A stretch of 51,948 nucleotides of DNA from positions 1 through 51,948 of the forward strand of contig NZ_CAMFHB010000046.1 of the NCBI RefSeq assembly GCF_945952055.1. Reading direction: 5' to 3'. A program made the translations under genes and the position numbers. Source of the stretch: an uncultured Alsobacter sp. (GTDB lineage: Bacteria > Pseudomonadota > Alphaproteobacteria > Rhizobiales > Beijerinckiaceae). This document shows, one piece after another, positions 43,103 to 51,377 of the stretch (the first letter of the stretch is position 1; every line of letters begins with the position of its first letter). The notes below the pieces were generated by a model, which did not search any database, was not told the origin of the DNA, and saw only the letters and a program-made list of their open reading frames with translations.

Positions 43103-44773
43103 GTGGTGACCTTATCCTCGGTTTTCGAATGGCTCGAGCGAAGCCACCTGCGGGCGGCGGCGCTGCTGTTCGTCCTGGCGCTCGCCTTGTTCCTGCCGGG
43201 GCTGAAGGGACTTCCCCCGATGGACCGGGACGAGCCGCGGTTCGCGCAGGCGACCCGCCAGATGCTCGAGACGCGCGACTTCGTGGACATCCGATTCCAG
43301 ACGGAGGCCCGGCACAAGAAGCCGGTCGGCATCTACTGGATGCAGGCCGCGGTCGTGGACGCCGCCGAGCGCGCCGGCATCGAGGGCGCGCGCGGGCTCA
43401 TCTGGCTCTACCGGCTGCCGTCGCTCCTGGGCGCGATTCTGGTGGTGCTGCTCACCTATGCCGTCGGCGTGGGCCTGAGCACCCGCCGGGCCGCCTTCAT
43501 GGCGGCAATCCTGATGGCCGCGGTCATCCTGCTGGGGGTCGAAGCGCGGCTGGCCAAGACCGATGCCGTGCTCAGCGCCACCGTCGTCGCCTGCATGGGG
43601 GGCCTGGCGCGGGTGTGGATGACCCGCGAGGATCCCCGCGCGCGGCTGCCCTGGCCCTGGTTCCTGGGGTTCTGGGTGGCGATGGGCGTCTCGGTCCTCG
43701 TGAAGGGGCCAATCGCACCGGCCATCGTCGGGCTGACGGCCGCCACGCTGTGCGTTGCCGACCGGTCGGCGGCGTGGCTGCGGCGGCTTCGGCCGCTCTG
43801 GGGCCTCCTCATCGTTCTCGTGATGGTGGCCCCCTGGATGGTCGCCATCACCATCAAGACGGGCGGCACCTTCTTCGAGGAGGCCGTGGGCCAGGACATG
43901 CTCGGCAAGGTCGCGGCCGGCCAGGAGTCCCACGGAGCCCCGCCCGGCACCTATCTCGCCGCATTCCTCGGCACCGCCTGGCCGCTGGCGCCTTGGGTGC
44001 TGCTCGCCATTCCGTTCGGCTGGCGGCAGCGCTGGTCGGACCCGGTGCTGTTCTGCCTCGCCTGGGCGATCCCCATGTGGATCGTGTTCGAGGCCGTGCC
44101 GACCAAGCTGCCCCACTACGTCCTGCCGCTCTATCCCGCGCTCGCCATCCTCGCCGCGCTCGCGGCCGAGGCCCGGGCTCTCGCCGTGGCCGGGATGGTC
44201 CCCCGCCTCGTGATGGGGCTGCTTCCGGCGCTCGTCGTGGCGCTGGGCGTGGCGGCCACCGCCGGCGCCGTCCGGCTGGACGGGGTCGTCCCGTGGGCGG
44301 GCCTCGCGCTGTTCGCACTCGCCAGCGTGGCGGCCGTGCTGGCCTGGCGCTCCTATTTCCGCTCCTTCTTCGGCACCTCCGCCATCCAGGCGGTCGCGGC
44401 GTCGGTCCTCGTCGCCTTCGGAGCCTATTGGGCCACGGTGCCCCTCCTGCGCGCCGTGGCGATCAGCCCGCGGCTGGCCGAGGCGGCGAGGGCGGCCGAG
44501 TGCGCGCCGACCGGCCTGGCCACGGTGGGGTATCGCGAGCCGAGCCTCGTGTTCCTCACGCGGACGGATCTGGAGATGACGGACGGGCCGGGCGCTGCCG
44601 GCTATCTGCGCCAAGGAGCCTGCCGCGTCGCCTTCGTCGAAAAGCGCCAGGAGGAGGCCTTCCTCAAGGCGGCGGGCGAGGCCGGGCTCCAGCCCAAACT
44701 CCTGTCGCGCGTGACCGGTCTCAACCTGAACGGCGGCCGGGCTCTCGACATCGGGGTCTATCTCGGTCCATGA
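43103..44773 (+). CDS. Family 39-type membrane glycosyltransferase (ArnT/PMT-like)
   Basis: 556 residues from a GTG at 43103. It has about 10-12 helices and the GT39 first-loop pattern PPMDRDEPRFAQATRQML followed by DIRFQTEARHKKPVGIYWMQA, in which the acidic DE of DRDEPR suits the catalytic role. The C-terminal ~110 residues form a soluble periplasmic-type domain. Such enzymes transfer a sugar from polyprenyl phosphate to lipid A, proteins or other glycans. It is followed after seven bases by a polyprenyl-phosphate glycosyltransferase gene, which would supply the donor. Confidence 0.9.
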   Translation: MVTLSSVFEWLERSHLRAAALLFVLALALFLPGLKGLPPMDRDEPRFAQATRQMLETRDFVDIRFQTEARHKKPVGIYWMQAAVVDAAERAGIEGARGLIWLYRLPSLLGAILVVLLTYAVGVGLSTRRAAFMAAILMAAVILLGVEARLAKTDAVLSATVVACMGGLARVWMTREDPRARLPWPWFLGFWVAMGVSVLVKGPIAPAIVGLTAATLCVADRSAAWLRRLRPLWGLLIVLVMVAPWMVAITIKTGGTFFEEAVGQDMLGKVAAGQESHGAPPGTYLAAFLGTAWPLAPWVLLAIPFGWRQRWSDPVLFCLAWAIPMWIVFEAVPTKLPHYVLPLYPALAILAALAAEARALAVAGMVPRLVMGLLPALVVALGVAATAGAVRLDGVVPWAGLALFALASVAAVLAWRSYFRSFFGTSAIQAVAASVLVAFGAYWATVPLLRAVAISPRLAEAARAAECAPTGLATVGYREPSLVFLTRTDLEMTDGPGAAGYLRQGACRVAFVEKRQEEAFLKAAGEAGLQPKLLSRVTGLNLNGGRALDIGVYLGP

Positions 44774-44780
44774 CGGCGCC

Positions 44781-45521
44781 ATGAGCGAGACCCTGACCAC
44801 ACCCGTCGTGTCCGTCGTCGTGCCCGTGCGCAACGAGGCCGGCAACATCGCGCCGCTCGTCGCCGAGATCCAGGCGGCTTGCGCCCCGAACGGACCGTTC
44901 GAAGTCGTCTACGTGGACGACGGGTCGAGTGACGCCACGCCGGCCGTGCTGGCCGACCTGCGCGCCGCCCGCCCGTGGCTGCGGCAGGTCCGGCATGCGC
45001 GCTCGTGCGGGCAAAGCGCTGCCGTTCGCTCCGGGGTCCGCGCCGCGCGCGGCAGCATCGTCGTCACGATCGACGGCGACGGACAGAACGATCCCGCCTA
45101 CATCCCGCGCCTCGTCGAGGCGCTCGTCGCCGGCGGCCCGGGAACCGGGCTCGCGGCCGGCCAGCGGCTGGGGCGCAAGGACACCGGCTTCAAGAAGCTG
45201 CAGTCGCGCATCGCCAACAAGGTCCGCAGCTTCGTCCTGAAGGACGGCACGCGCGACACCGGCTGCGGGCTCAAGGCGATCCGGCGCGACGTCTACCTGG
45301 CATTGCCCTATTTCGACGCTCTGCATCGGTTCATGCCGGCGCTGGTCCGCCGGGAAGGCTACGCCGTCGCGCTCGTCGATGTCGTGGACCGGCCGCGCCT
45401 GACCGGCGTGTCGAATTACGGCTTCTTTGACCGGCTGTGGGTCGGCATCCTCGATCTCGCCGGCGTCTGGTGGTTGATCCGCCGGCGCCGCAGCGTGCCC
45501 GAGGCGACGGAGATCACCTGA
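44781..45521 (+). CDS. Polyprenyl-phosphate glycosyltransferase, DPM1/ArnC-like GT2
   Basis: 246 residues with GT2 motifs VSVVVPVRNEAGNIAPLV, VVYVDDGSSDAT, VTIDGDGQNDP and DTGCGLKAIRRDVY. No long C-terminal helix pair is seen; only a weak hydrophobic segment (LWVGILDLAGVWWLI) near the end. It should load a sugar on a polyprenyl phosphate for the GT39 enzyme encoded just upstream. The TGA overlaps the ATG of the next gene (ATGA-type), so the two are coupled. Confidence 0.9.
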   Translation: MSETLTTPVVSVVVPVRNEAGNIAPLVAEIQAACAPNGPFEVVYVDDGSSDATPAVLADLRAARPWLRQVRHARSCGQSAAVRSGVRAARGSIVVTIDGDGQNDPAYIPRLVEALVAGGPGTGLAAGQRLGRKDTGFKKLQSRIANKVRSFVLKDGTRDTGCGLKAIRRDVYLALPYFDALHRFMPALVRREGYAVALVDVVDRPRLTGVSNYGFFDRLWVGILDLAGVWWLIRRRRSVPEATEIT

Positions 45522-45844
45522 TGCTTCTGGCCTACTACCACGGCCTCGCCGACTATCTCTACGACGTGTTCGTGGCGCGGTTCGACTTCTGGCTCGCCTT
45601 CGGCATCGTGGCCCAGCTGCTCTTCACGGCACGCTTCATCGTGCAGTGGATCGCCAGCGAGCGCGCCGGGCGCAGCGTCATGCCCATGGCGTTCTGGATG
45701 TTCTCCATCAGCGGCGGCATGATGACGCTGATCTACGGTCTTGTCCGGCGCGAGCCCATCATCATCATGGGGCAGGCGCTGGCGGTGGGGATCTACGTGC
45801 GCAACGTGATGCTCGTCCTCAAGGAACGCGGCAAGAGGACCTGA
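45521..45844 (+). CDS. LAB_N domain membrane protein (lipid-A-disaccharide synthase N-terminal-like)
   Basis: 107 residues, three hydrophobic helices, and the LAB_N signature (FGIVAQLLFTARFIVQWIASE, PMAFWMFSISGGMMTLIYGL, PIIIMGQALAVGIYVRNV). Small proteins of this family often lie next to DPM-type and GT39 genes. A role in flipping or handling the polyprenyl-linked sugar is suspected, but I know of no proof. The start ATG 45521 overlaps the stop of the GT2 gene. Confidence 0.87.
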   Translation: MLLAYYHGLADYLYDVFVARFDFWLAFGIVAQLLFTARFIVQWIASERAGRSVMPMAFWMFSISGGMMTLIYGLVRREPIIIMGQALAVGIYVRNVMLVLKERGKRT

Positions 45845-45848
45845 GGCC

Positions 45849-46433
45849 ATGGCCATCGGCCCAGACCTGCAGGCCGTCCTGTCCGAAGCCACCCGTCTCC
45901 TGTCGCGCGCCGTCGCCGACCGGCGCAGCCCCATGCACACGCCCACCATCGCCACGGTGGCCGCCGATGGGCGGCCGCGCCTGCGCACCGTGGTGCTGCG
46001 CGGCTTCGACACGGCGCGCCGCGAGCTGCGCTTCCACACCGATGCCCGCTCCCCGAAAGTGGCGGAGATGACGGCCGAACCGCGGATCGGAATCCACGTC
46101 TACGACCCCGGCGCCAAGGTGCAGATCCGGGTCGACGCGACGGTGAGCCTGCACGCCGACGGAGGCATCGCCGACAACGCCTGGCTGACCTCCCAGCCGA
46201 TGAGCCGGGTCTGCTACGCGACCCGGCCGGCGCCCGGTAGCCCGATCGGGGAGGGCGGTTCGTTCTCGCTCCCGGCGAACCCGCAGGAGGTGGAGACCGG
46301 CCGGGCGAACTTCGTCGCGGTCATCGCGCGGATCGACGCGCTGGAATGGCTCCACCTCGCCCAGACCGGGCACCGCCGCGCCTGCTTCAGCTGGACCGGC
46401 GACGACTGCGAAGGCACCTGGCTGGCGCCCTAA
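45849..46433 (+). CDS. Pyridoxamine 5'-phosphate oxidase-family flavoprotein
   Basis: 194 residues. PNPOx-like split barrel: HTPTIATVAADGRPRLRTVVLRGFD, ELRFHTDARSPKVAEM and the C-terminal RIDALEWLHLAQTGHRRACFSW. The last part resembles the PNPOx C-terminal dimerisation region but is short and lacks the usual final RLSP-type ending, so it is probably an FMN-binding relative rather than PdxH itself. It starts four bases after the LAB_N gene stop and is convergent with metC. Confidence 0.85.
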   Translation: MAIGPDLQAVLSEATRLLSRAVADRRSPMHTPTIATVAADGRPRLRTVVLRGFDTARRELRFHTDARSPKVAEMTAEPRIGIHVYDPGAKVQIRVDATVSLHADGGIADNAWLTSQPMSRVCYATRPAPGSPIGEGGSFSLPANPQEVETGRANFVAVIARIDALEWLHLAQTGHRRACFSWTGDDCEGTWLAP

Positions 46434-46445
46434 CGGCCCAGGCCT

Positions 46446-47633
46446 TCACTTGGCCCGGGCGAGCCTGGCGAAGCCTTCGGCGAGGTCGGCCTTCAGGTCG
46501 TCGAGATCCTCGAGCCCCACCTGGATTCGCAGCCCCTGGCCGCCGGGGTTCCACGTCGTCGCCGTGCGGTACTCCGAGCAGTCGAACGGGATGATCAGGC
46601 TTTCGTAGCCGCCCCACGAGTACCCCATGCCGAACAGCTTCAGGTCGTCGAGCATGGCGGCGAGCTGGTCGCGCGTGACCGGGTGGATGATGATCGAGAA
46701 AAGGCCCGAGGAGCCGCGGAAGTCCCGCTTCCAGATGTCGTGCCCGGGAGCGCCCGGCAGTCCGGGATGCAGCACCTCCTTCACCTCGGGCCGGCCGCGC
46801 AGCCATTCGGCGAGATCGAGCGCCTGCCGCTCGTGTTCCTTGAGGCGCAGCGCCATCGTCCGCATGCCGCGCAGCGCCAGGAACACGTCCTCCGGGCCGG
46901 GGCAGATCGCCATGGCGTCGTAGGTGTCGCGCAGGGCCTTCCAATGCGCGGCATTGGCGGACACGAGGCCCAGCAGCAGGTCCGAGCTGCCGGACAGGTA
47001 CTTCGTGCCAGCCTCGATCGCCAGGTCGACGCCCATGGCGTGGGGCGGGAAGAAGAGGGGGGTCGCCCAGGTGTTGTCCATGAGCACGGTGGCGCCGCGC
47101 CGGTGCGCCACCTCGGCGATGGCCGGGATGTCCTGCATCTCGAAGGACTGGGAACCGGGAGCCTCGGTGAACACGGCGGCCGTGTTGGGCCGCATCAGGT
47201 CCTCGATCCGCGCGCCGACGCCGGGATCGTAGTAGGTGGTCTCCACCCCGAAGCGCTTCAGCATGCCGTCGCAGAACAGCCGCGTCGGGCGATAGACGCT
47301 GTCGGTGACGAGCAGGTGGTCTCCCGACTTGAGGCAGGAGAGCAGGGCGATGGTCACCGCCGCCAGGCCGGACCCCACCACGACCGTGCCGGCCGCGTCG
47401 CACAGCTGCGTCCAGGCCGCTTCGAGCGAGTCGGTCGTGGGCGTGCCCCGCGTCCCATAGGTGTAGCGCGAGCGCCTGTTCGTGATGGCGTCCAGCGACG
47501 GGTAGATCACCGTCGATCCCCGGTAGATCGGGGTGTTGACGAACCCGTGCTGTTCGGCAGGGTCGCGCCCGGCGTGGACGAGGCGTGTGCGGGTGCCGAA
47601 ACGGGCGACGTCTTCGGGCGTGATCTTGGACAT
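46446..47633 (-). CDS. metC: Cystathionine beta-lyase (Cys/Met metabolism PLP enzyme)
   Basis: 395 residues of the Cys/Met-metabolism PLP family. Visible are the cofactor-region SGLAAVTIALLSCLKSGDHLL, DNTWATPLFFPPHAMGVD, the PLP lysine in AIEAGTKYLSGSSD, and the C-terminal SWGGYESLIIPFDC followed by RIQVGLEDLDDLKADL. It cleaves cystathionine to homocysteine, pyruvate and ammonia in methionine biosynthesis. The SWGGYES form and the length fit MetC rather than MetB or MetZ. It is divergent from the aap operon. Confidence 0.92.
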   Translation of the reverse strand: MSKITPEDVARFGTRTRLVHAGRDPAEQHGFVNTPIYRGSTVIYPSLDAITNRRSRYTYGTRGTPTTDSLEAAWTQLCDAAGTVVVGSGLAAVTIALLSCLKSGDHLLVTDSVYRPTRLFCDGMLKRFGVETTYYDPGVGARIEDLMRPNTAAVFTEAPGSQSFEMQDIPAIAEVAHRRGATVLMDNTWATPLFFPPHAMGVDLAIEAGTKYLSGSSDLLLGLVSANAAHWKALRDTYDAMAICPGPEDVFLALRGMRTMALRLKEHERQALDLAEWLRGRPEVKEVLHPGLPGAPGHDIWKRDFRGSSGLFSIIIHPVTRDQLAAMLDDLKLFGMGYSWGGYESLIIPFDCSEYRTATTWNPGGQGLRIQVGLEDLDDLKADLAEGFARLARAK

Positions 47634-47849
47634 GCGACGGTTCCGTGAAGGAGGAGACCACCCCCTTATCGGTGGCGCCCGGCCAGGGGGTCAACCCCGG
47701 CCGGGCGACCCGGCGACCGGGCTTGACCGTCTCCCCAAAGTTCCATCAGATGGGACCATGCGGCGCTTTCCGGCCCCGACGGCGGCCAAGCGCGCAACAT
47801 CCGATCCCCGGCAAGCGGGGACACAATCTAGAGTGGGAGCCACTACGTC
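47634..47849. promoter_or_regulatory. Divergent metC/aap promoter region with strong inverted repeat
   Basis: GCCCGGCC (47677-47684) and GGCCGGGC (47699-47706) form a perfect 8-bp inverted repeat with additional inner GGGG/CCCC pairing, midway between metC and aapJ. Nearer to aapJ, TCCCCG (47805-47810) and CGGGGA (47816-47821) make a small hairpin with a 5-base loop just before the SD GGGAG. The first may be an operator or terminator, the second a leader structure. Confidence 0.5.
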
Positions 47850-48875
47850 ATGAAGACCCTGATCACCGCGGCGCTCGGCGCCGCCCTCGCGCTGTCGGCG
47901 ACGACCGCGTTCGCCCAGCAGAAGCAATCGACGCTCGACGCCGTGAAGCAGAAGGGTTTCCTGCAGTGCGGGTCGAACCCCGGCCTCGCCGGCTTCGGTC
48001 TTCCCGATGCCCAGGGCAACTGGACCGGCCTCGACGTCGACCTGTGCCGCTCGATCGCCGTCGCCATCTTCAATGACCCGACCAAGGTGAAGTTCGTCCC
48101 GCTGTCGGCCAAGGATCGCTTCACGGCGCTGCAGTCCGGCGAAGTGGACGTGCTGATCCGCAACGGCACCTGGACGATGTCGCGCGAGACCTCGCTCGGC
48201 CTCGAGTTCACGGGCGTGAACTACTACGACGGCCAGGGCTTCATGGTCCGCAAGAGCCTGAAGGTCGCCTCGGCCCTCGAGCTGGGCGGCGCGTCGGTGT
48301 GCGTCCAGCAGGGCACCACGACCGAGCTCAACCTCGCCGACTACTTCCGCGCCAACAAGCTCGAGCTGAAGCCGGTCGTGTTCGCCACGTCCGACGACAC
48401 GTTCAAGGCCTATGACGCCGGCCGTTGCGACGCCTTCACGACGGACGCCTCGGGCCTCTACTCGGAGCGCCTGCGCGCCTCCAAGCCGGACGACCACATC
48501 GTCCTCCCCGAGATCATTTCGAAGGAGCCGCTCGGGCCGGCGGTCCGCAAGGGCGACGACCAGTGGCTGGATCTCGTGAAGTGGGTGCACTTCGCCCAGG
48601 TCACCGCCGAGGAGCTCGGCGTGACGAAGGCCAACGTCGACCAGATGCGCAAGTCCGAGAACCCGGACGTGAAGCGCCTGCTGGGCACCGAGGGCAAGTT
48701 CGGCGAGTCGATGGGCCTGAGCAACGACTGGGCCTATAACATCGTCAAGCACATGGGTAACTACGGCGAAAGCTTCGAGCGCAACGTCGGCGCCGGCTCC
48801 CCGCTCAAGATCGCCCGCGGCCTGAACGCGCTGTGGACGAAGGGCGGCCTCCAATACGCTCCGCCGATCCGCTGA
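47850..48875 (+). CDS. aapJ: General L-amino acid ABC transporter, substrate-binding protein
   Basis: 341 residues with a signal peptide (1-22, LALSATTAFAQ). The mature protein has the AapJ/BztA pattern: TLDAVKQKGFLQCGSNPGL, GLDVDLCRSIAVAIF, RFTALQSGEVDVLIRNGTWT and, near the end, GLSNDWAYNIVKHMGNYGE. It is longer than ordinary family-3 binding proteins (~260), as expected for AapJ. It binds a wide range of L-amino acids in the periplasm. An inverted repeat 3' of the gene (48891-48915) may favour its higher expression over the membrane genes. Confidence 0.95.
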   Translation: MKTLITAALGAALALSATTAFAQQKQSTLDAVKQKGFLQCGSNPGLAGFGLPDAQGNWTGLDVDLCRSIAVAIFNDPTKVKFVPLSAKDRFTALQSGEVDVLIRNGTWTMSRETSLGLEFTGVNYYDGQGFMVRKSLKVASALELGGASVCVQQGTTTELNLADYFRANKLELKPVVFATSDDTFKAYDAGRCDAFTTDASGLYSERLRASKPDDHIVLPEIISKEPLGPAVRKGDDQWLDLVKWVHFAQVTAEELGVTKANVDQMRKSENPDVKRLLGTEGKFGESMGLSNDWAYNIVKHMGNYGESFERNVGAGSPLKIARGLNALWTKGGLQYAPPIR

Positions 48876-48890
48876 TCGGCCTGAAGACGA

Positions 48891-48915
48891 CGGGGTGCGG
48901 CCGAACCGCACCCCG
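48891..48915 (+). repeat. Strong stem-loop between aapJ and aapQ
   Basis: CGGGGTGCGG (48891-48900) and CCGCACCCCG (48906-48915) form a perfect 10-bp stem with loop CCGAA. There is no U-run. Stem-loops in this position often stabilise the binding-protein transcript and cut read-through to the permease genes, so this is read as an mRNA processing/stability element or attenuator. Confidence 0.7.
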
Positions 48916-48977
48916 CATTCGCGGCATCTAAGCTGGCACCAGAATTGCCTGCCGCGAGACAGAGGGTGGGGTAAGTC

Positions 48978-50171
48978 ATGAGCCAGGCACACGGCGGGGC
49001 GGCAGGTCCGCCGAAGGTTTCGCCGATCAACGATCCGCGCGTCCGTAGTTTCGTCTTCCAGGCCGTTCTGGTCCTGGTCGTCGTCTTCCTCTTCGTCGAG
49101 GCGTTCCTGAACGCCCGCGAGAACCTGCAGCGCCAGAAGATCGCTTCCGGCCTCGGCTTCTGGGACAACATTGCCGGCTTCGGCATCAGCCAGACCTTCA
49201 TCGCCTATTCGGAGGCCACGAGCACCTATGGCCAGGCCTTCTGGGTCGGCCTGATCAACACGCTCGTCGTCGCCGCCATCGGCATCGTGCTGGCGACCAT
49301 GCTCGGCTTCACCATGGGTGTGGCGCGGCTCTCCAAGAACGTTCTCGTGGCCGGCGTCGCCCGCTGGTACGTGGAGATCGTCCGCAACCTGCCACTGCTG
49401 CTGCAATTGCTGTTCTGGTACAACGCGGTGCTCAAGGCGCTGCCCGCGGTGCGCGACAGCGTCCAGCTGCCCTTCTCGACCTTCCTCAACCAGCGCGGCC
49501 TGTTCATGCCGAGCCCCGTGCCGCAGGCGGGGTTCACGGCGGTCTGGGTCTCCTTCCTCGTGGGGCTGGCGGGGTCCTTCGCGTACTCGTCCTGGGCCCG
49601 CAAGCGCCAGGCGGCGACCGGCCAGCAGGCTCCCGTGGGGCTCGTCACGCTCGGCCTGGTCATCGGCCTGCCGGTCCTCGTCTTCCTCGCCATGGGCCTG
49701 CCGCTGCAGTTCGACGCGCCGAAAGCCGGGCGCTTCAACATCACCGGCGGCATGGTGGTGCAGCCGGAGTTCCTGGCCCTCCTGTTCGGGCTGGTGATCT
49801 ACACCGGCGCCTTCATCACCGAGGTGGTGCGCGCCGGGATCATGGCCGTGTCGCGCGGCCAGACCGAGGCGGCCTTCGCGCTGGGGCTGAAGCCGAACCT
49901 GACGACCAAGCTGATCATCATTCCGCAGGCCCTGCGGGTGATCATCCCGCCGCTGACGAGCCAGTACCTCAACCTGACGAAGAACTCCTCGCTGGCGGTG
50001 TTCGTGGGCTACCCCGACCTTGCCAACGTGTTCACGGGCACGGTGCTCAACCAGACCGGCCAGGCGATCGAGGTCGTGGGCATCACCATGCTCGTCTATC
50101 TCTCCATCAGCCTGGGAACGTCGATGCTGATGAACTGGTACAATCGCCGCAAGGCGCTGGTGGAGCGGTGA
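48978..50171 (+). CDS. aapQ: General L-amino acid ABC transporter, permease
   Basis: 397 residues. The long N-terminal part with helix (VFQAVLVLVVVFLFVEAFL) and the internal insertion between permease segments are typical of AapQ/BztB. The permease core has ARWYVEIVRNLPLLLQLLFWY and the EAA loop TEAAFALGLKPNLTTKLIIIPQ. It forms the pore with AapM. SD GGGTGGGG precedes ATG 48978. Confidence 0.95.
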   Translation: MSQAHGGAAGPPKVSPINDPRVRSFVFQAVLVLVVVFLFVEAFLNARENLQRQKIASGLGFWDNIAGFGISQTFIAYSEATSTYGQAFWVGLINTLVVAAIGIVLATMLGFTMGVARLSKNVLVAGVARWYVEIVRNLPLLLQLLFWYNAVLKALPAVRDSVQLPFSTFLNQRGLFMPSPVPQAGFTAVWVSFLVGLAGSFAYSSWARKRQAATGQQAPVGLVTLGLVIGLPVLVFLAMGLPLQFDAPKAGRFNITGGMVVQPEFLALLFGLVIYTGAFITEVVRAGIMAVSRGQTEAAFALGLKPNLTTKLIIIPQALRVIIPPLTSQYLNLTKNSSLAVFVGYPDLANVFTGTVLNQTGQAIEVVGITMLVYLSISLGTSMLMNWYNRRKALVER

Positions 50172-50181
50172 GGGACACGCC

Positions 50182-51366
50182 ATGACCGCGACAACCGACT
50201 TCGGCGGATCCCCGATTCCGCGTGGCGACCAGCCGGTCCGCTTCGTCCGGGCCGACACCGTCGCCGCGTCTCCGCCCCCGTCCTCGGAGGTGGGGCCGAT
50301 CGCCTGGATCCGGCATCACCTGTTCACCGGGCCGCTCAACATCTTCCTGACGGTGGTGATCGCGGCGCTGGCGCTGTGGCTGCTGCCGGGGCTGATCCGG
50401 TTCCTCTTCATCGACGCCGTGTGGTCGGGCAAGGACCGCGAGGCCTGCATCATCACCGAGGCCAGGCCCGTCGTCGGCGCCTGCTGGGCCTTCGTGGCCG
50501 AGCGGGCCGGTTACTTCACCTACGGGTCCTATCCCATCCCGCAGCGCTGGCGCGTCGACACGTTCTTCGTGCTGCTCGGCCTGGGCGTGGTGTGGCTGCT
50601 GAGCATGCGCTTGCCGCGCAAGGATCTGGCGGCGCTCTACTTCTTCGTCGGCCTGCCGATCATCAGCTACGTGCTGCTGGTGGGCGTCCCGGCGCTGGGC
50701 CTGCCCTATGTCGAGACGACGCTGTGGGGCGGCATCCTCGTCAGCATCGTCTGCTCGGCCGTCGGCATGGTCGTGTCGCTGCCGCTGGGCATCCTGCTGG
50801 CGCTGGGGCGACGCTCCAGCATGCCCGCGGCGCGCCTGTTCAGCGTCACCTTCATCGAGTTCGTCCGCGGCGTGCCGCTGATCACGGTGCTGTTCATGGC
50901 CAGCGTCATGCTGCCCTTGTTCGTGCCGTCCTACCTGCAGCCGGACAAGCTCCTGCGCGCCCTGATCGGCATCGCGCTGTTCGCCTCCGCCTACATGGCC
51001 GAGGTGGTGCGCGCCGGCCTGCAGGCGCTGCCGAAGGGACAGTACGAAGGCGCCATGGCGCTGGGCCTGCCCTACGGCCTGATGATGCGGCTGGTCGTCC
51101 TGCCGCAGGCGCTGAAGATCACCATCCCCAACATCGTCAACACCTTCATCGGCCTGTTCAAGGACACGACGCTGGTGGTGGTGGTCGGCATCTTCGACTT
51201 CCTGAAGGCGATCGAGGCCGCCCGCATCGACCCGCGCTGGGCCGCTCCGACCGTGAGCACGACCGGATACGTCTACGCCGCCATCTTCTACTTCATCTGC
51301 TGCTACCTCATGTCCCGGTACGCCCGTGACGTCGAGGCACGCCTGGCCAAAGCCGACAAACGCTGA
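50182..51366 (+). CDS. aapM: General L-amino acid ABC transporter, permease
   Basis: 394 residues, about eight helices. The core EFVRGVPLITVLFMASVMLP and EAA loop YEGAMALGLPYGLMMRLVVLPQ match AapM/BztC. The central soluble insertion with TEARPVVGACWAF and PIPQRWRVDTFFVLLGLGV is typical for the family. It begins ten bases after aapQ and ends 11 bases before aapP. Confidence 0.95.
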   Translation: MTATTDFGGSPIPRGDQPVRFVRADTVAASPPPSSEVGPIAWIRHHLFTGPLNIFLTVVIAALALWLLPGLIRFLFIDAVWSGKDREACIITEARPVVGACWAFVAERAGYFTYGSYPIPQRWRVDTFFVLLGLGVVWLLSMRLPRKDLAALYFFVGLPIISYVLLVGVPALGLPYVETTLWGGILVSIVCSAVGMVVSLPLGILLALGRRSSMPAARLFSVTFIEFVRGVPLITVLFMASVMLPLFVPSYLQPDKLLRALIGIALFASAYMAEVVRAGLQALPKGQYEGAMALGLPYGLMMRLVVLPQALKITIPNIVNTFIGLFKDTTLVVVVGIFDFLKAIEAARIDPRWAAPTVSTTGYVYAAIFYFICCYLMSRYARDVEARLAKADKR

Positions 51367-51377
51367 GGGGAAACGAC

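Noticed and set aside
47691-50258. An 855-codon minus-strand open frame opposite aapJ and aapQ
   Set aside because: Low-complexity antisense composition; the plus strand has intact AapJ and AapQ signatures.
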